From Streptomyces humidus (GTDB lineage: Bacteria; Actinomycetota; Actinomycetes; Streptomycetales; Streptomycetaceae): a DNA stretch of 64,000 nt. The notes beneath the pieces were generated by a model. That model had not been told where the DNA came from. It did no database searches and saw only the letters and a list, made by a program, of their open reading frames with translations. Position numbers and translations under genes: made by a program. The stretch lies in assembly GCF_014649655.1 (NCBI RefSeq), contig NZ_BMTL01000021.1, forward strand, positions 1-64,000. The letters are read 5' to 3'. Below, in pieces: positions 44,528-52,530 of the stretch (position 1 is its first letter; every line of letters starts with the position of its first letter).

Positions 44528-45726
44528 CGGCCGCCCTCCGTCGGCAGTACGGCACACACCTCGAACCCCTCTCCGTCGCCGTTGCCCGGTCCGGCCCGCA
44601 GCGTGCCGCCCACGCTGCGCGCCCTTTCCCGCATCCCGGTGAGCCCGAATCCGGACGGCCCGGCGCCTTCGGTCCCGCCTCCCATGACGCCGGCGCCGGC
44701 GCCGACGCCGTCGTCGGTCACCGTCACCCGCAGGGCGCCCTGCTCCTCGTCCACCCGCACCGCTATCGCGAGGCCGGTCCGCCCGCCGTGGCGGACCGCG
44801 TTCGTCAGCGCCTCCTGCACGATCCGGTAGGCCGCCGCGCCCACCGCGGGCGGCACCTCCCCCGCGTTCACCGACAGTTCGGCCCGCGCCCCGGCGCTCC
44901 GGGCGCTCTCCACGAGATCGTCCAGGCCGTGCAGGCCGGGCAGGGGCCCGCGCCCGTCCGGGACACCGTTCTCGCGCAGTACCTCCAGCGTCGTCCGCAG
45001 TTCGCCGCGTGCGCTGCGGCAGGTCTCGGCGATGTCGTCGAGGGCCCTGGCGACGGCCGCGCGGTCGAGCCGGTCGGGGTCGGCGGCCAGCACATGGGCG
45101 GCGACGGACGTCCGCACGCCGATGAGGGTGATGCTGTGCGCGAGCAGGTCGTGCAGGTCACGGGCGATGCGCAGGCGTTCCTCGGCGACCCGGCGGCGGG
45201 CCTCCTCCTCCCGGGTGCGTTCGGCGCGTTCCGCGCGTTCGACGATGGCCGCGACGTACTGACGGTAGTAGCGGACGCTCATGCCGCAGAAGAGGACGGC
45301 GATGACCCAGCCGAAGATCCGCAGGACCTCCCCCGTCCCGCCGGGGTCGGCGAGGGCGCCGACGAGCAGGGCCAGTCCGAGGACGATGCCGCCGGTGAGC
45401 AGCGTGCGGCGGGCCGGGCCGGTCTCCGCGAGCGTGTAGAGCGCCACCATGGTCGCGGGGACGGGCGCGGCGTGCGCGTTGCCGAGGACGTGGTACGGGA
45501 CGACGCAGGCCGCCACCGCGAACAGGACCGCCACCGGGGAGCGGCGGCGCCGCACGAGGGGTATGTGCGCGGCGAGCAGCAGCGTCCAGCCGAGGGCGTC
45601 GGGGCGCGTCCCGTCGGCGCCGGCGAGGGCGAGGGCCGTGGCCAGGCCCGCGGTCGCGGTGGCCGGCAGCGCTTCGGTGCGCGTGGGGCGGGGCGCGGCG
45701 CCGGGATCGCGGTGGACCGCCTTCAT
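44524..45726 (-). CDS. Two-component sensor histidine kinase (NarL-type partner, HisKA_3)
   Basis: A 400-residue kinase with four to six N-terminal helices (about 15-165) and almost no extracellular loop, suggesting it senses a membrane signal. Coiled segment AERAERTREEEARRRVAEER precedes the H-box RIARDLHDLLAHSITL (phospho-accepting His). ATP-binding motifs are EALTNAVRHGG (N-box) and TDDGVGAGAG. ATG at 45726 follows GGCGAG; an upstream GTG is possible. It lies 103 bases downstream of the MMPL gene on the same strand. Confidence 0.9.
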   Translation of the reverse strand: MKAVHRDPGAAPRPTRTEALPATATAGLATALALAGADGTRPDALGWTLLLAAHIPLVRRRRSPVAVLFAVAACVVPYHVLGNAHAAPVPATMVALYTLAETGPARRTLLTGGIVLGLALLVGALADPGGTGEVLRIFGWVIAVLFCGMSVRYYRQYVAAIVERAERAERTREEEARRRVAEERLRIARDLHDLLAHSITLIGVRTSVAAHVLAADPDRLDRAAVARALDDIAETCRSARGELRTTLEVLRENGVPDGRGPLPGLHGLDDLVESARSAGARAELSVNAGEVPPAVGAAAYRIVQEALTNAVRHGGRTGLAIAVRVDEEQGALRVTVTDDGVGAGAGVMGGGTEGAGPSGFGLTGMRERARSVGGTLRAGPGNGDGEGFEVCAVLPTEGGR

Positions 45727-45829
45727 GATCCGCTCGCCCCGGCGGCGGCGTACCGGTGTCGTGGTCGGCTGCACGGGGTCATCCTGCGGCACCCGGGCGC
45801 CCCTGCGGCAGGCAGGGGCGCCCGGCTCC

Positions 45830-47887
45830 TCATACGGGTTGCCGGACACGGTCGCCGGGTCCGGGCTCCGGCGCGCGCGCCAGCGGGCCCGGCCACCACA
45901 CCCTGCGGCCCAGCGCCACGCTCGCGCTGGTCACCAGGTAGGTGCGGACGAGGAAGGTGTCCAGCAGCACGCCGACCGCGATGACGAAGCCCAGCTCGAC
46001 CAGCTGAAGGAGCCCCATGTTCGTCAGGACGGCGAAGGTCGCGGCCAGGACGAGGCCGGCGGAGGCGATGACCCCGCCGGTCGTGCGCAGCGCCGTCAGG
46101 GCGGCGGCGACGGGTTCGGCGCCGCGCAGCGACTCCTCGCGCATCCGGTGCATCAGGAAGATGCCGTAGTCGACGCCGAGGGCCACCAGGAACACGAAGG
46201 ACAGCAGTCCGAGCCCCGGGTCCGTGCCCCCGAAGCCGAACACCGGCCCGAAGACGAGCCCGCCGAGGCCGAGCGCCGCGCCCCACACGGCGACCACGGC
46301 GGCGACCAGCATCAGCGGCGCCACGAGCGAGCGCAGCAGCGCGACCAGGATCAGCAGGACGGAGACGAGGACGATCGGGACGACGACCAGCCGGTCGCGG
46401 GCGTCGGTGTCGGCCAGGTCGAGCTGCTGGGCGCTGGGACCGCCCACGTAGGAGCCGGGGAGCCGCTCGCGCAGCGCCCGGACGGTGGCCGTCTCGGCCG
46501 CGGACTGCGGAGGCGCGGCGGCGGTCACCGCGATCTCCGTCCAGCCGCCCCCGGTACGGCCGGTGCGGGCGTCGGCGACGCCGTCCGTGTCGCGGGCCGC
46601 GGCGAGTGCGGCGTCGGCCCGGCCGGCCGGGGTCAGGACGTCGATGGGCTGGGCGGACTGCCGGGGGAAGGCCTCGGCGAGGGTCGCCATGGCGGCGACC
46701 GAGTCGGGCCGGTCGACGAAGGCGTCCTGCTGCCTGAGCGCGCCGGGCAGGTTCAGCGTGCCCAGGGCGAGCGCACCGAGCAGGACGGCGCCGGCCGCCA
46801 GGACGGTCCGCGGACGGCGTCCGGCGGAGGCGCCCATCGCGGCGAACAGCGACCGGCGGTCCGCGGGTGTGCTGCCGTGCGCGGGCACCAGCGGCCAGAA
46901 CACCCGCCTGCCCAGGAGGACGAGGACGGCGGGCAGCAGCGTCAGCATCGCCGCGAGTGCGCACAGCACCCCGGCGGCGCCCAGCGGTCCCATGCCCCGG
47001 CTGGAGTTGAGGTCGGCGGCGAGCAGGCACAGCAGTCCGGCGGCGACGGTTCCGGAGGAGGCCAGCACGGCGGGTCCGCAGCCGCGCAGCGCGGCGAGCA
47101 TCGCGTCGTGGGGCCGCTCGAAGCGCCGCAGCTCCTCGCGGTAGCGGGAGACGAGGAGCAGGGCGTAGTCGGTGCCCGCGCCGAAGACGAGGACGGTCAT
47201 GATGCCCGAGCTCTGTCCGGACACCGATGTGCCGAACGCCTGGTGGAGGCCGTAGGCGACGGCCATGGAGAGGAAGTCGGCGACGCCGGCCACGACGAGC
47301 GGCACCAGCCACAGCACCGGGCTGCGGTAGATGAGGATCAGCAGCAGGGCGACGACGCCGACGGTGGTGTAGAGCAGCGGTCCGCCGAGGGACTGGTAGA
47401 CCTCGCCCGCGTCGGTGGCGAGCGCTCCCGTGCCGCCCACCTGGACCGTCAACGCGCCCTCGCCGTGGGCGACTCGGCGTACGTCGTCGACGAACGCGTC
47501 CCGCTTCTCCTCGTCGGCGCCGGGCTCGTCGGTGGCGAGCGGGTACATGAGGGTGGCGCCGTCGGCGGAGGGGATCCCCCGTGGGGTCCCGGTGAGGGCG
47601 TGGGCGCCGGCGACGCGGGCGACCTGCGCGTGCGCCGTCGTGCGGTCGGCGGCGGTCAGTCCGCCGTCGCGGTGGTACACGAGCACCAGTTCGGTGCTCT
47701 CGCCGCCGGGCAGTCGTTCCTGCAGCTCGGCGGCCTTGGTGGAGTCGGCGCTCGCCGGCAGGTAGTCGGTGACGCGATCGTGCTGCACGTCGCCGAGCTG
47801 CGCGGCGAACGGCGAGGCGAGCGCGAGCACGCCCACCCACAGCGCGAGCACCACCCAGGGGATGCTCTTCCTTTTCCCGGCCCCCAT
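45830..47887 (-). CDS. MMPL-family transporter
   Basis: A 685-residue RND-superfamily exporter with about 12 helices in two repeats of helix - large extracellular loop - five helices. Signature segments are FGAGTDYALLLVSRYREEL in the first half and VALGVDYGIFLMHRMREE in the second, each with proton-relay Asp/Tyr pairs. GAAGGGAGGG lies upstream of the ATG. It is upstream of, and on the same strand as, the histidine kinase/response regulator pair. MMPL proteins export lipids or drugs; the substrate is unknown here. Confidence 0.9.
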   Translation of the reverse strand: MGAGKRKSIPWVVLALWVGVLALASPFAAQLGDVQHDRVTDYLPASADSTKAAELQERLPGGESTELVLVYHRDGGLTAADRTTAHAQVARVAGAHALTGTPRGIPSADGATLMYPLATDEPGADEEKRDAFVDDVRRVAHGEGALTVQVGGTGALATDAGEVYQSLGGPLLYTTVGVVALLLILIYRSPVLWLVPLVVAGVADFLSMAVAYGLHQAFGTSVSGQSSGIMTVLVFGAGTDYALLLVSRYREELRRFERPHDAMLAALRGCGPAVLASSGTVAAGLLCLLAADLNSSRGMGPLGAAGVLCALAAMLTLLPAVLVLLGRRVFWPLVPAHGSTPADRRSLFAAMGASAGRRPRTVLAAGAVLLGALALGTLNLPGALRQQDAFVDRPDSVAAMATLAEAFPRQSAQPIDVLTPAGRADAALAAARDTDGVADARTGRTGGGWTEIAVTAAAPPQSAAETATVRALRERLPGSYVGGPSAQQLDLADTDARDRLVVVPIVLVSVLLILVALLRSLVAPLMLVAAVVAVWGAALGLGGLVFGPVFGFGGTDPGLGLLSFVFLVALGVDYGIFLMHRMREESLRGAEPVAAALTALRTTGGVIASAGLVLAATFAVLTNMGLLQLVELGFVIAVGVLLDTFLVRTYLVTSASVALGRRVWWPGPLARAPEPGPGDRVRQPV

Positions 47888-48110
47888 GAGACGGGCCCTC
47901 CCTTCGTCGCGGTCGTCCGGATGCGTTCTCCAGACTCCCGGCGCACGGGGGGCGCTTCGTCGGGCGTGAGGGCGAGTTCGGGGGTACTGCCGGGGGTGGC
48001 CGGACGGCGGGGTTACTCCCCGGGGAGTACGGAGGTACGGGGATACGGGGGCACAGGGATCACACCCGGGGGTGCGGCCGGTGCCCGGCGCGCGGGAGGG
48101 GCGGGAGGGG

Positions 48111-48806
48111 TCAGGACGGCGTTCCCGCGGCGGCCAGGAGGCGGGTCACGTCGTCCGCGCAGATCGTCAGGGCCGCGCCCACCGTCGCGAGGGCCTCCCG
48201 CTCGGCCGGGGTGTACGGGCCGTCGGCGAGGGCGATGCGGGCGCCCTGCAGCAGGATCGACTCACGGCCGGCCGGGGCGAGGTGGGCGGCGAGCGGATCG
48301 AGGGCCTCGTGCAGCTCTATGGCGAGGCCGGGGCCGTAGGACTCGCCGTAGTTGCGGCCGGTGTCGGAGGCGAGGGCGTCGACGAGGGCGGCGAGCTGTT
48401 CCTCGGTGCAGTCGGTGAAGCCGGCCGCGCGCACCGCGCCCGCCGCGGTCTCCAGGGACGTGCGGGAGCAGGCGCCGCCGGCGGACAGGACGGCGAGGGC
48501 GACGGTGTGGACGGCGTCGCGCAGCATCGCCGAGAAGCGCACGGTGGTGGGGTGGTCGAGGACGTCGGTGCCGAAGTGACGGCGGCAGGCGGCGCACTCG
48601 ACGACCGGGCCGGTCTCGCCCCGCGGCAGGAGCGGCACCCCGAGGAAGGTGAAGCGGCGCTGTCCGGTCAGCCGCAGGTAGTTGCGGTCCCCGCCGCAGC
48701 ACGGGCAGAAGAACTCGCCGTCGCCGACGGGCGTCCACGCGGTGCGGGTGCCCAGGATGTGGGCACGCCTGGTGACACGGCCGTCTCGTCCCCGTTCTGG
48801 CAGCAC
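48111..48806 (-). CDS. TerB-family protein with N-terminal zinc ribbon
   Basis: A 231-residue protein. The N-terminal ribbon has CPCCGG and CAACRR (four cysteines, about 25-80). A helical TerB-like domain (about 90-220) has paired acidic patches such as ALADGPYTPAEREAL, a region that in tellurite-resistance TerB binds calcium or metal. The GTG at 48806 follows GGAGG at 6-base spacing. A likely promoter (CTGACT-N18-TAACAT) lies about 60-90 bases upstream. Exact function unknown. Confidence 0.78.
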   Translation of the reverse strand: MLPERGRDGRVTRRAHILGTRTAWTPVGDGEFFCPCCGGDRNYLRLTGQRRFTFLGVPLLPRGETGPVVECAACRRHFGTDVLDHPTTVRFSAMLRDAVHTVALAVLSAGGACSRTSLETAAGAVRAAGFTDCTEEQLAALVDALASDTGRNYGESYGPGLAIELHEALDPLAAHLAPAGRESILLQGARIALADGPYTPAEREALATVGAALTICADDVTRLLAAAGTPS

Positions 48807-48825
48807 GTCGCACCTCCGTAACCCC

Positions 48826-48861
48826 GTGGCAACATCGCCACGTCTGCGTGATGTTAGCCAC
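48826..48861. promoter_or_regulatory. Inverted repeat at the terB-like promoter
   Basis: GTGGCAACATC and GATGTTAGCCAC face each other across 13 bases. One arm overlaps the proposed -10 element TAACAT (minus strand). This placement fits an operator for the TerB-like gene. Confidence 0.4.
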
Positions 48862-48933
48862 AGGGGAGAGGTGTAGTCAGCACCTAGGACGAGACCTTTC
48901 CGTGACCTCCACGGCGCAGTGGCCGAAAACAGC

Positions 48934-48969
48934 GGGGCCCCGCTCGTCGCACTGGACGAGCGGGGCCCC
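48934..48969 (-). terminator. leuA terminator
   Basis: Arms GGGGCCCCGCTCGTC and GACGAGCGGGGCCCC, a 15-bp perfect stem with a 6-base loop, 21 bases after the leuA stop. Confidence 0.9.
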
Positions 48970-48989
48970 TGAACCGCCGGTCAGGGTGG

Positions 48990-50711
48990 TCAGCGCGTCG
49001 CGCGGTTGACGGCCGAGACGACCGCCTTCAGCGACGCACGCGTCGTGTTCGCGTCGATGCCGATGCCCCACAGGACCTTGTCGCCGATCGCGCACTCGAT
49101 GTAGGAGGCGGCCTGCGCCGAGGCGCCCTCGCTCATCGTGTGCTCCTGGTAGTCCAGCAGCCGTACGTCGACGCCGACGGACTGCAGGGCGTCGAAGAAG
49201 GCCGAGATCGGACCGTTGCCGGTGCCGGTCAGGACGGTGTCCTCGCCGTCGACGGTGGCTTCGACCTTGAGGGTGTCCACGCCGTCGGTGTCGGTGGTCG
49301 ACTGGCCGTTCCTGACCTGGATACGGCCCCAGGGGTTCTCGGGGTTCGGCAGGTACTCGTCCTGGAAGACCGACCAGATGGCGCCGCCGGTGACCTCGCC
49401 GCCCTCGGCGTCCGTCTTGGCCTGGATGATCTTCGAGAACTCGATCTGCATCCGGCGCGGCAGGTCCAGCTTGTGGTCGTTCTTCAGGACGTAGGCGATG
49501 CCGCCCTTGCCGGACTGCGAGTTGACGCGGATGACGGCCTCGTAGGAGCGGCCGACGTCCTTCGGGTCGATCGGCAGGTACGGGACGGCCCACTCGATGT
49601 CGTCGACGGTGACGCCCTTGGCGGCCGCGTCGGCCTCCATGGCGTCGAAGCCCTTCTTGATGGCGTCCTGGTGGGAGCCGGAGAAGGACGTGTAGACCAG
49701 GTCGCCCACGTACGGGTGGCGCGGGTGGACCTCCATCTGGTTGCAGTACTCCCACGTGCGACGGATCTCGTCGATGTCGGAGAAGTCGATCTGCGGGTCG
49801 ACGCCCTGGGAGAACAGGTTCATGCCCAGGGTGACCAGGTCGACGTTGCCGGTGCGCTCGCCCTGCCCGAACAGGCAGCCCTCGACGCGGTCGGCGCCGG
49901 CCATCAGCGCCAGCTCGGCGGCGGCGACGGCGGTGCCGCGGTCGTTGTGCGGGTGGACCGAGACGCAGACGTACTCGCGGCGCGAGAGGTTGCGGCTCAT
50001 CCACTCGAAGCGGTCGGCGTGGGTGGAGGGCGTGGAGCGCTCGACGGTCGCCGGCAGGTTCAGGATGATCTCGCGGCCCGGACCGGGCTGGTAGACGTCC
50101 ATCACCGCCTCGCAGACCTCCAGGGCGAAGTCCAGCTCGGTGTCGGTGAAGATCTCGGGGCTGTACTGGTAGCCGAACTCCGTTTCCGGGCCCAGCAGTT
50201 TCTCGGCGTACTCCATCACCAGGCGGGTGCCGTCGACGGCGATCTGCTTGATGTCGTCCCGGGAGCCGCGGAAGACCACGCGGCGGAAGACGGGGGCCGT
50301 GGCGTTGTACAGGTGGACGGTCGCCCGCCTGGCGCCCTTCAGGGACTCCACGGTCCGCTCGATCAGGTCCTCACGGGCCTGGGTCAGTACGGAGATGGTG
50401 ACGTCGTCAGGGATCGCGCCCTCTTCCTCGATGATCGAGCGCACGAAGTCGAAGTCGGTCTGGCCGGAGGCGGGGAAGCCGACCTCGATCTCCTTGTAGC
50501 CCATCTTGACCAGCTGGTCGAACATCCGGCGCTTGCGCTCGGGCGACATGGGGTCGATCAGGGCCTGGTTGCCGTCGCGCAGGTCGGTGGAGAGCCAGCG
50601 GGGGGCGGCGGTGATCCGGTTGTTCGGCCAGGTGCGGTCGGGGATGTCGACCTGGTCGTACTGCCCGTACTTGTGGATCGGCATCTGGCTGGGCTGCTGG
50701 CGGTTCGCCAT
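48990..50711 (-). CDS. leuA: 2-isopropylmalate synthase
   Basis: A 573-residue enzyme catalysing the first committed step of leucine synthesis (2-oxoisovalerate + acetyl-CoA). Catalytic TIM barrel: LSTDLRDGNQALIDPM, VHPHNDRGTAVAAAELAL (metal-binding HxH region), and GCLFGQGERTGNVDL. The C-terminal LeuA dimer domain (about 440-573) with TGTGNGPISAFFDAL is the leucine feedback site. The long actinobacterial type-1 form. A leucine leader peptide gene and paired hairpin segments lie upstream, indicating attenuation. Confidence 0.96.
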   Translation of the reverse strand: MANRQQPSQMPIHKYGQYDQVDIPDRTWPNNRITAAPRWLSTDLRDGNQALIDPMSPERKRRMFDQLVKMGYKEIEVGFPASGQTDFDFVRSIIEEEGAIPDDVTISVLTQAREDLIERTVESLKGARRATVHLYNATAPVFRRVVFRGSRDDIKQIAVDGTRLVMEYAEKLLGPETEFGYQYSPEIFTDTELDFALEVCEAVMDVYQPGPGREIILNLPATVERSTPSTHADRFEWMSRNLSRREYVCVSVHPHNDRGTAVAAAELALMAGADRVEGCLFGQGERTGNVDLVTLGMNLFSQGVDPQIDFSDIDEIRRTWEYCNQMEVHPRHPYVGDLVYTSFSGSHQDAIKKGFDAMEADAAAKGVTVDDIEWAVPYLPIDPKDVGRSYEAVIRVNSQSGKGGIAYVLKNDHKLDLPRRMQIEFSKIIQAKTDAEGGEVTGGAIWSVFQDEYLPNPENPWGRIQVRNGQSTTDTDGVDTLKVEATVDGEDTVLTGTGNGPISAFFDALQSVGVDVRLLDYQEHTMSEGASAQAASYIECAIGDKVLWGIGIDANTTRASLKAVVSAVNRATR

Positions 50712-50759
50712 GGGGCGTGGGCTCCTCGGGGTGACCGGAGAATGTCCGGACGGAAGGAC

Positions 50760-50824
50760 GGCCGACGCGCAACACCAAGCACCGCGGGGAGGGGGTCGGC
50801 CTCGATTACAGGCCCTCGCCGCGG
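50760..50824 (-). promoter_or_regulatory. leuA attenuator structures
   Basis: Two mutually exclusive pairings can be drawn on the leader RNA. GGCCGAC (50795-50801 arm) pairs with GTCGGCC (50760-50766 arm) around a 28-base loop. Alternatively CCGCGGCGAGG, inside the leader ORF end (50814-50824), pairs with CCTCCCCGCGG (50782-50792) with one mismatch. The second would be controlled by ribosome position on the leucine codons. Confidence 0.6.
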
Positions 50825-50853
50825 CAGCTAAGGAGAAGCAGCCCGAAACGCAT
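50806..50853 (-). CDS. leuL: leuA leader peptide
   Basis: A 15-codon ORF encoding MRFGLLLLSCRGEGL, with four consecutive leucine codons, 95 bases upstream of leuA. GGAG precedes the ATG by 4 bases, and a TAGGCT -10-like hexamer lies just upstream. This is the classic design for leucine-dependent attenuation known for leuA in Actinobacteria. Confidence 0.88.
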   Translation of the reverse strand: MRFGLLLLSCRGEGL

Positions 50854-51089
50854 AGTGCTCCGCAGCCTAGCCGAGCCGGTCTGGTCGCGCGGGTCCGTAT
50901 CAGTATGCGGGACCACGGGGAGCGATCACAGAGAAAACCGATAAAACGGAGAAAAAAGGGGTGAAACGTGCACTGTCTCACTCCGGCCATACCACTCCGC
51001 GCCAGAGATCTGCCGTGTTTGTCACCGTTTTTCACCGATCATGGTTGCCTGTAGTGACAGGGAGATAACGCAGTGCAAGGGTGCCGGAC

Positions 51090-52160
51090 ATGACGACTCA
51101 CGGGGGCTCCGAGCCCGTCTTCTGCACCGTCGTACCGCCGCACGTCCTCGACCGGCTGGCGCGCAACGACGACCCCGCACTCTCCGGTCCCGCCCGGCGC
51201 ACACTGCTGCGCGACAGCGAGCTGCGAGCCCGCCGCCGGGTGACCACCGAGTTCCGCCTGGCCGCCGCACCGGCGGCGAAAGCGCCGTCCGACCAGCCGC
51301 TGCGGACGATCTACGACTGCGCGCACGGCACCGATCTGCCCGGCGCCAAGGTCCGCTCCGAGGGCCAGGACCCCGGCCGGGACGCGACCGTCAACCGCGC
51401 CTACTCCGGTCTCGGCGCCACCTTCGACCTCTACCTCAAGGCCTACCAGCGCCACTCCATCGACGGCGACGGCCTGCCCCTGGACGCCAGCGTCCACTAC
51501 GACGAGGGCTACAACAACGCCTTCTGGAACGGCGAGCAGATGGTGTTCGGCGACGGCGACGGCGAGATCTTCGTCGACTTCACCAACTCCGTCGACGTGA
51601 TCGGGCACGAGCTCACCCACGGCGTCACGCAGTACACGGCCAACCTGACCTACTACGGCCAGCCGGGCGCGCTCAACGAGTCGATGTCCGACGTGTTCGG
51701 CTCGCTCATCAAGCAGTACTCGCTCGGCCAGACCGCCGCCGAGGCCGACTGGCTGATCGGCGCGGGCCTGCTCGCCCCGGGCGTCACCGGCGCCGCCCTG
51801 CGCTCGATGAAGGCCCCGGGCACCGCGTACGACGACGACGTCCTCGGCAAGGACCCGCAGCCCTCGACGATGGACGACTACGTCCGCACCGGCCGCGACA
51901 ACGGCGGCGTCCACATCAACTCCGGCATCCCCAACCACGCGTTCTACCTGTTCGCCACCGCCCTCGGCGGCCACGCCTGGGAGAAGGCGGGGCAGATCTG
52001 GTACGACGTGCTGACCGGGGGCGAGCTCCAGGAGAAGGCCTTCTTCACCGACTTCGCGGGGCTCACCGTGAAGGCCGCGCGCGAACGCTTCGGCGACGGC
52101 GGCGACGAGTCGCAGGCCGTGAAGAAGGCCTGGGAGCAGGTCGGGGTGCGGATCCTGTAG
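51090..52160 (+). CDS. M4-family metalloprotease (protealysin-like)
   Basis: A 356-residue thermolysin-fold protease. Zinc motif HELTH gives H173, E174 and H177, and the third ligand E197 lies in NESMSDVF at the thermolysin spacing; the catalytic His region is DNGGVHINSGIPNHAFY. A short N-terminal propeptide (about 55 residues, with FCTVVPPHVLDRLA) and no signal peptide are typical of protealysin-like enzymes. ATG at 51090 follows AAGGGTG; a GTG at 51081 is possible. An emfourin-type inhibitor gene begins 21 bases downstream. Confidence 0.92.
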   Translation: MTTHGGSEPVFCTVVPPHVLDRLARNDDPALSGPARRTLLRDSELRARRRVTTEFRLAAAPAAKAPSDQPLRTIYDCAHGTDLPGAKVRSEGQDPGRDATVNRAYSGLGATFDLYLKAYQRHSIDGDGLPLDASVHYDEGYNNAFWNGEQMVFGDGDGEIFVDFTNSVDVIGHELTHGVTQYTANLTYYGQPGALNESMSDVFGSLIKQYSLGQTAAEADWLIGAGLLAPGVTGAALRSMKAPGTAYDDDVLGKDPQPSTMDDYVRTGRDNGGVHINSGIPNHAFYLFATALGGHAWEKAGQIWYDVLTGGELQEKAFFTDFAGLTVKAARERFGDGGDESQAVKKAWEQVGVRIL

Positions 52161-52181
52161 TTCCGTACTACACAGAGACCC

Positions 52182-52448
52182 ATGCGTATTCAGGTGAGGC
52201 GCACGGGCGGGTTCGCGGGCATCGAGCGGCGGGCCGAGGTGGACACGGCGGGACGGCCCGACGCCGACGAGTGGCACGCCCTGGCCGAGCGGGCGGTGGC
52301 CGGCGGCCGGGGCGCGCGCCCGTCGGGGGTTCCGGACGGGTTCAGCTACGAGATCACGGTGGACGGGGAGCGGGTCTACGCGGCCGATCCCCGGCTCACC
52401 GCGGAGCAGCGGACGCTGATCTCTCGGGTGCTGAAGGAAGGGGCGTGA
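52182..52448 (+). CDS. Emfourin-type inhibitor of M4 metalloprotease
   Basis: An 88-residue protein beginning MRIQVRRTGGFAGIERRAEV, the conserved opening of the emfourin family of protealysin inhibitors, and ending with a region GFSYEITVDGERVYAADP. It is 21 bases downstream of the M4 protease on the same strand. The pair forms a protease-inhibitor operon as known for protealysin-emfourin in Serratia. No signal peptide, so inhibitor and protease would meet in the cytoplasm unless both leave by another route. Confidence 0.82.
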   Translation: MRIQVRRTGGFAGIERRAEVDTAGRPDADEWHALAERAVAGGRGARPSGVPDGFSYEITVDGERVYAADPRLTAEQRTLISRVLKEGA

Positions 52449-52493
52449 GCGGTCTCTGACATCCCGTCCGAACTGCCGTTTCACGCCGGGGCG

Positions 52494-52522
52494 TTGACTT
52501 CCTTACCCAGCGGTAAGGATGA
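52494..52522 (+). promoter_or_regulatory. Promoter with embedded operator for GH1 operon
   Basis: TTGACT (52494-52499) and a -10-like GGATGA (52517-52522) are 17 bases apart. Between them the palindrome CCTTACC-CAGC-GGTAAGG (52501-52518) occupies the spacer, so a bound repressor would block polymerase. It lies just upstream of the GH1 ATG at 52531. Confidence 0.65.
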
Positions 52523-52530
52523 TCCCGCCC

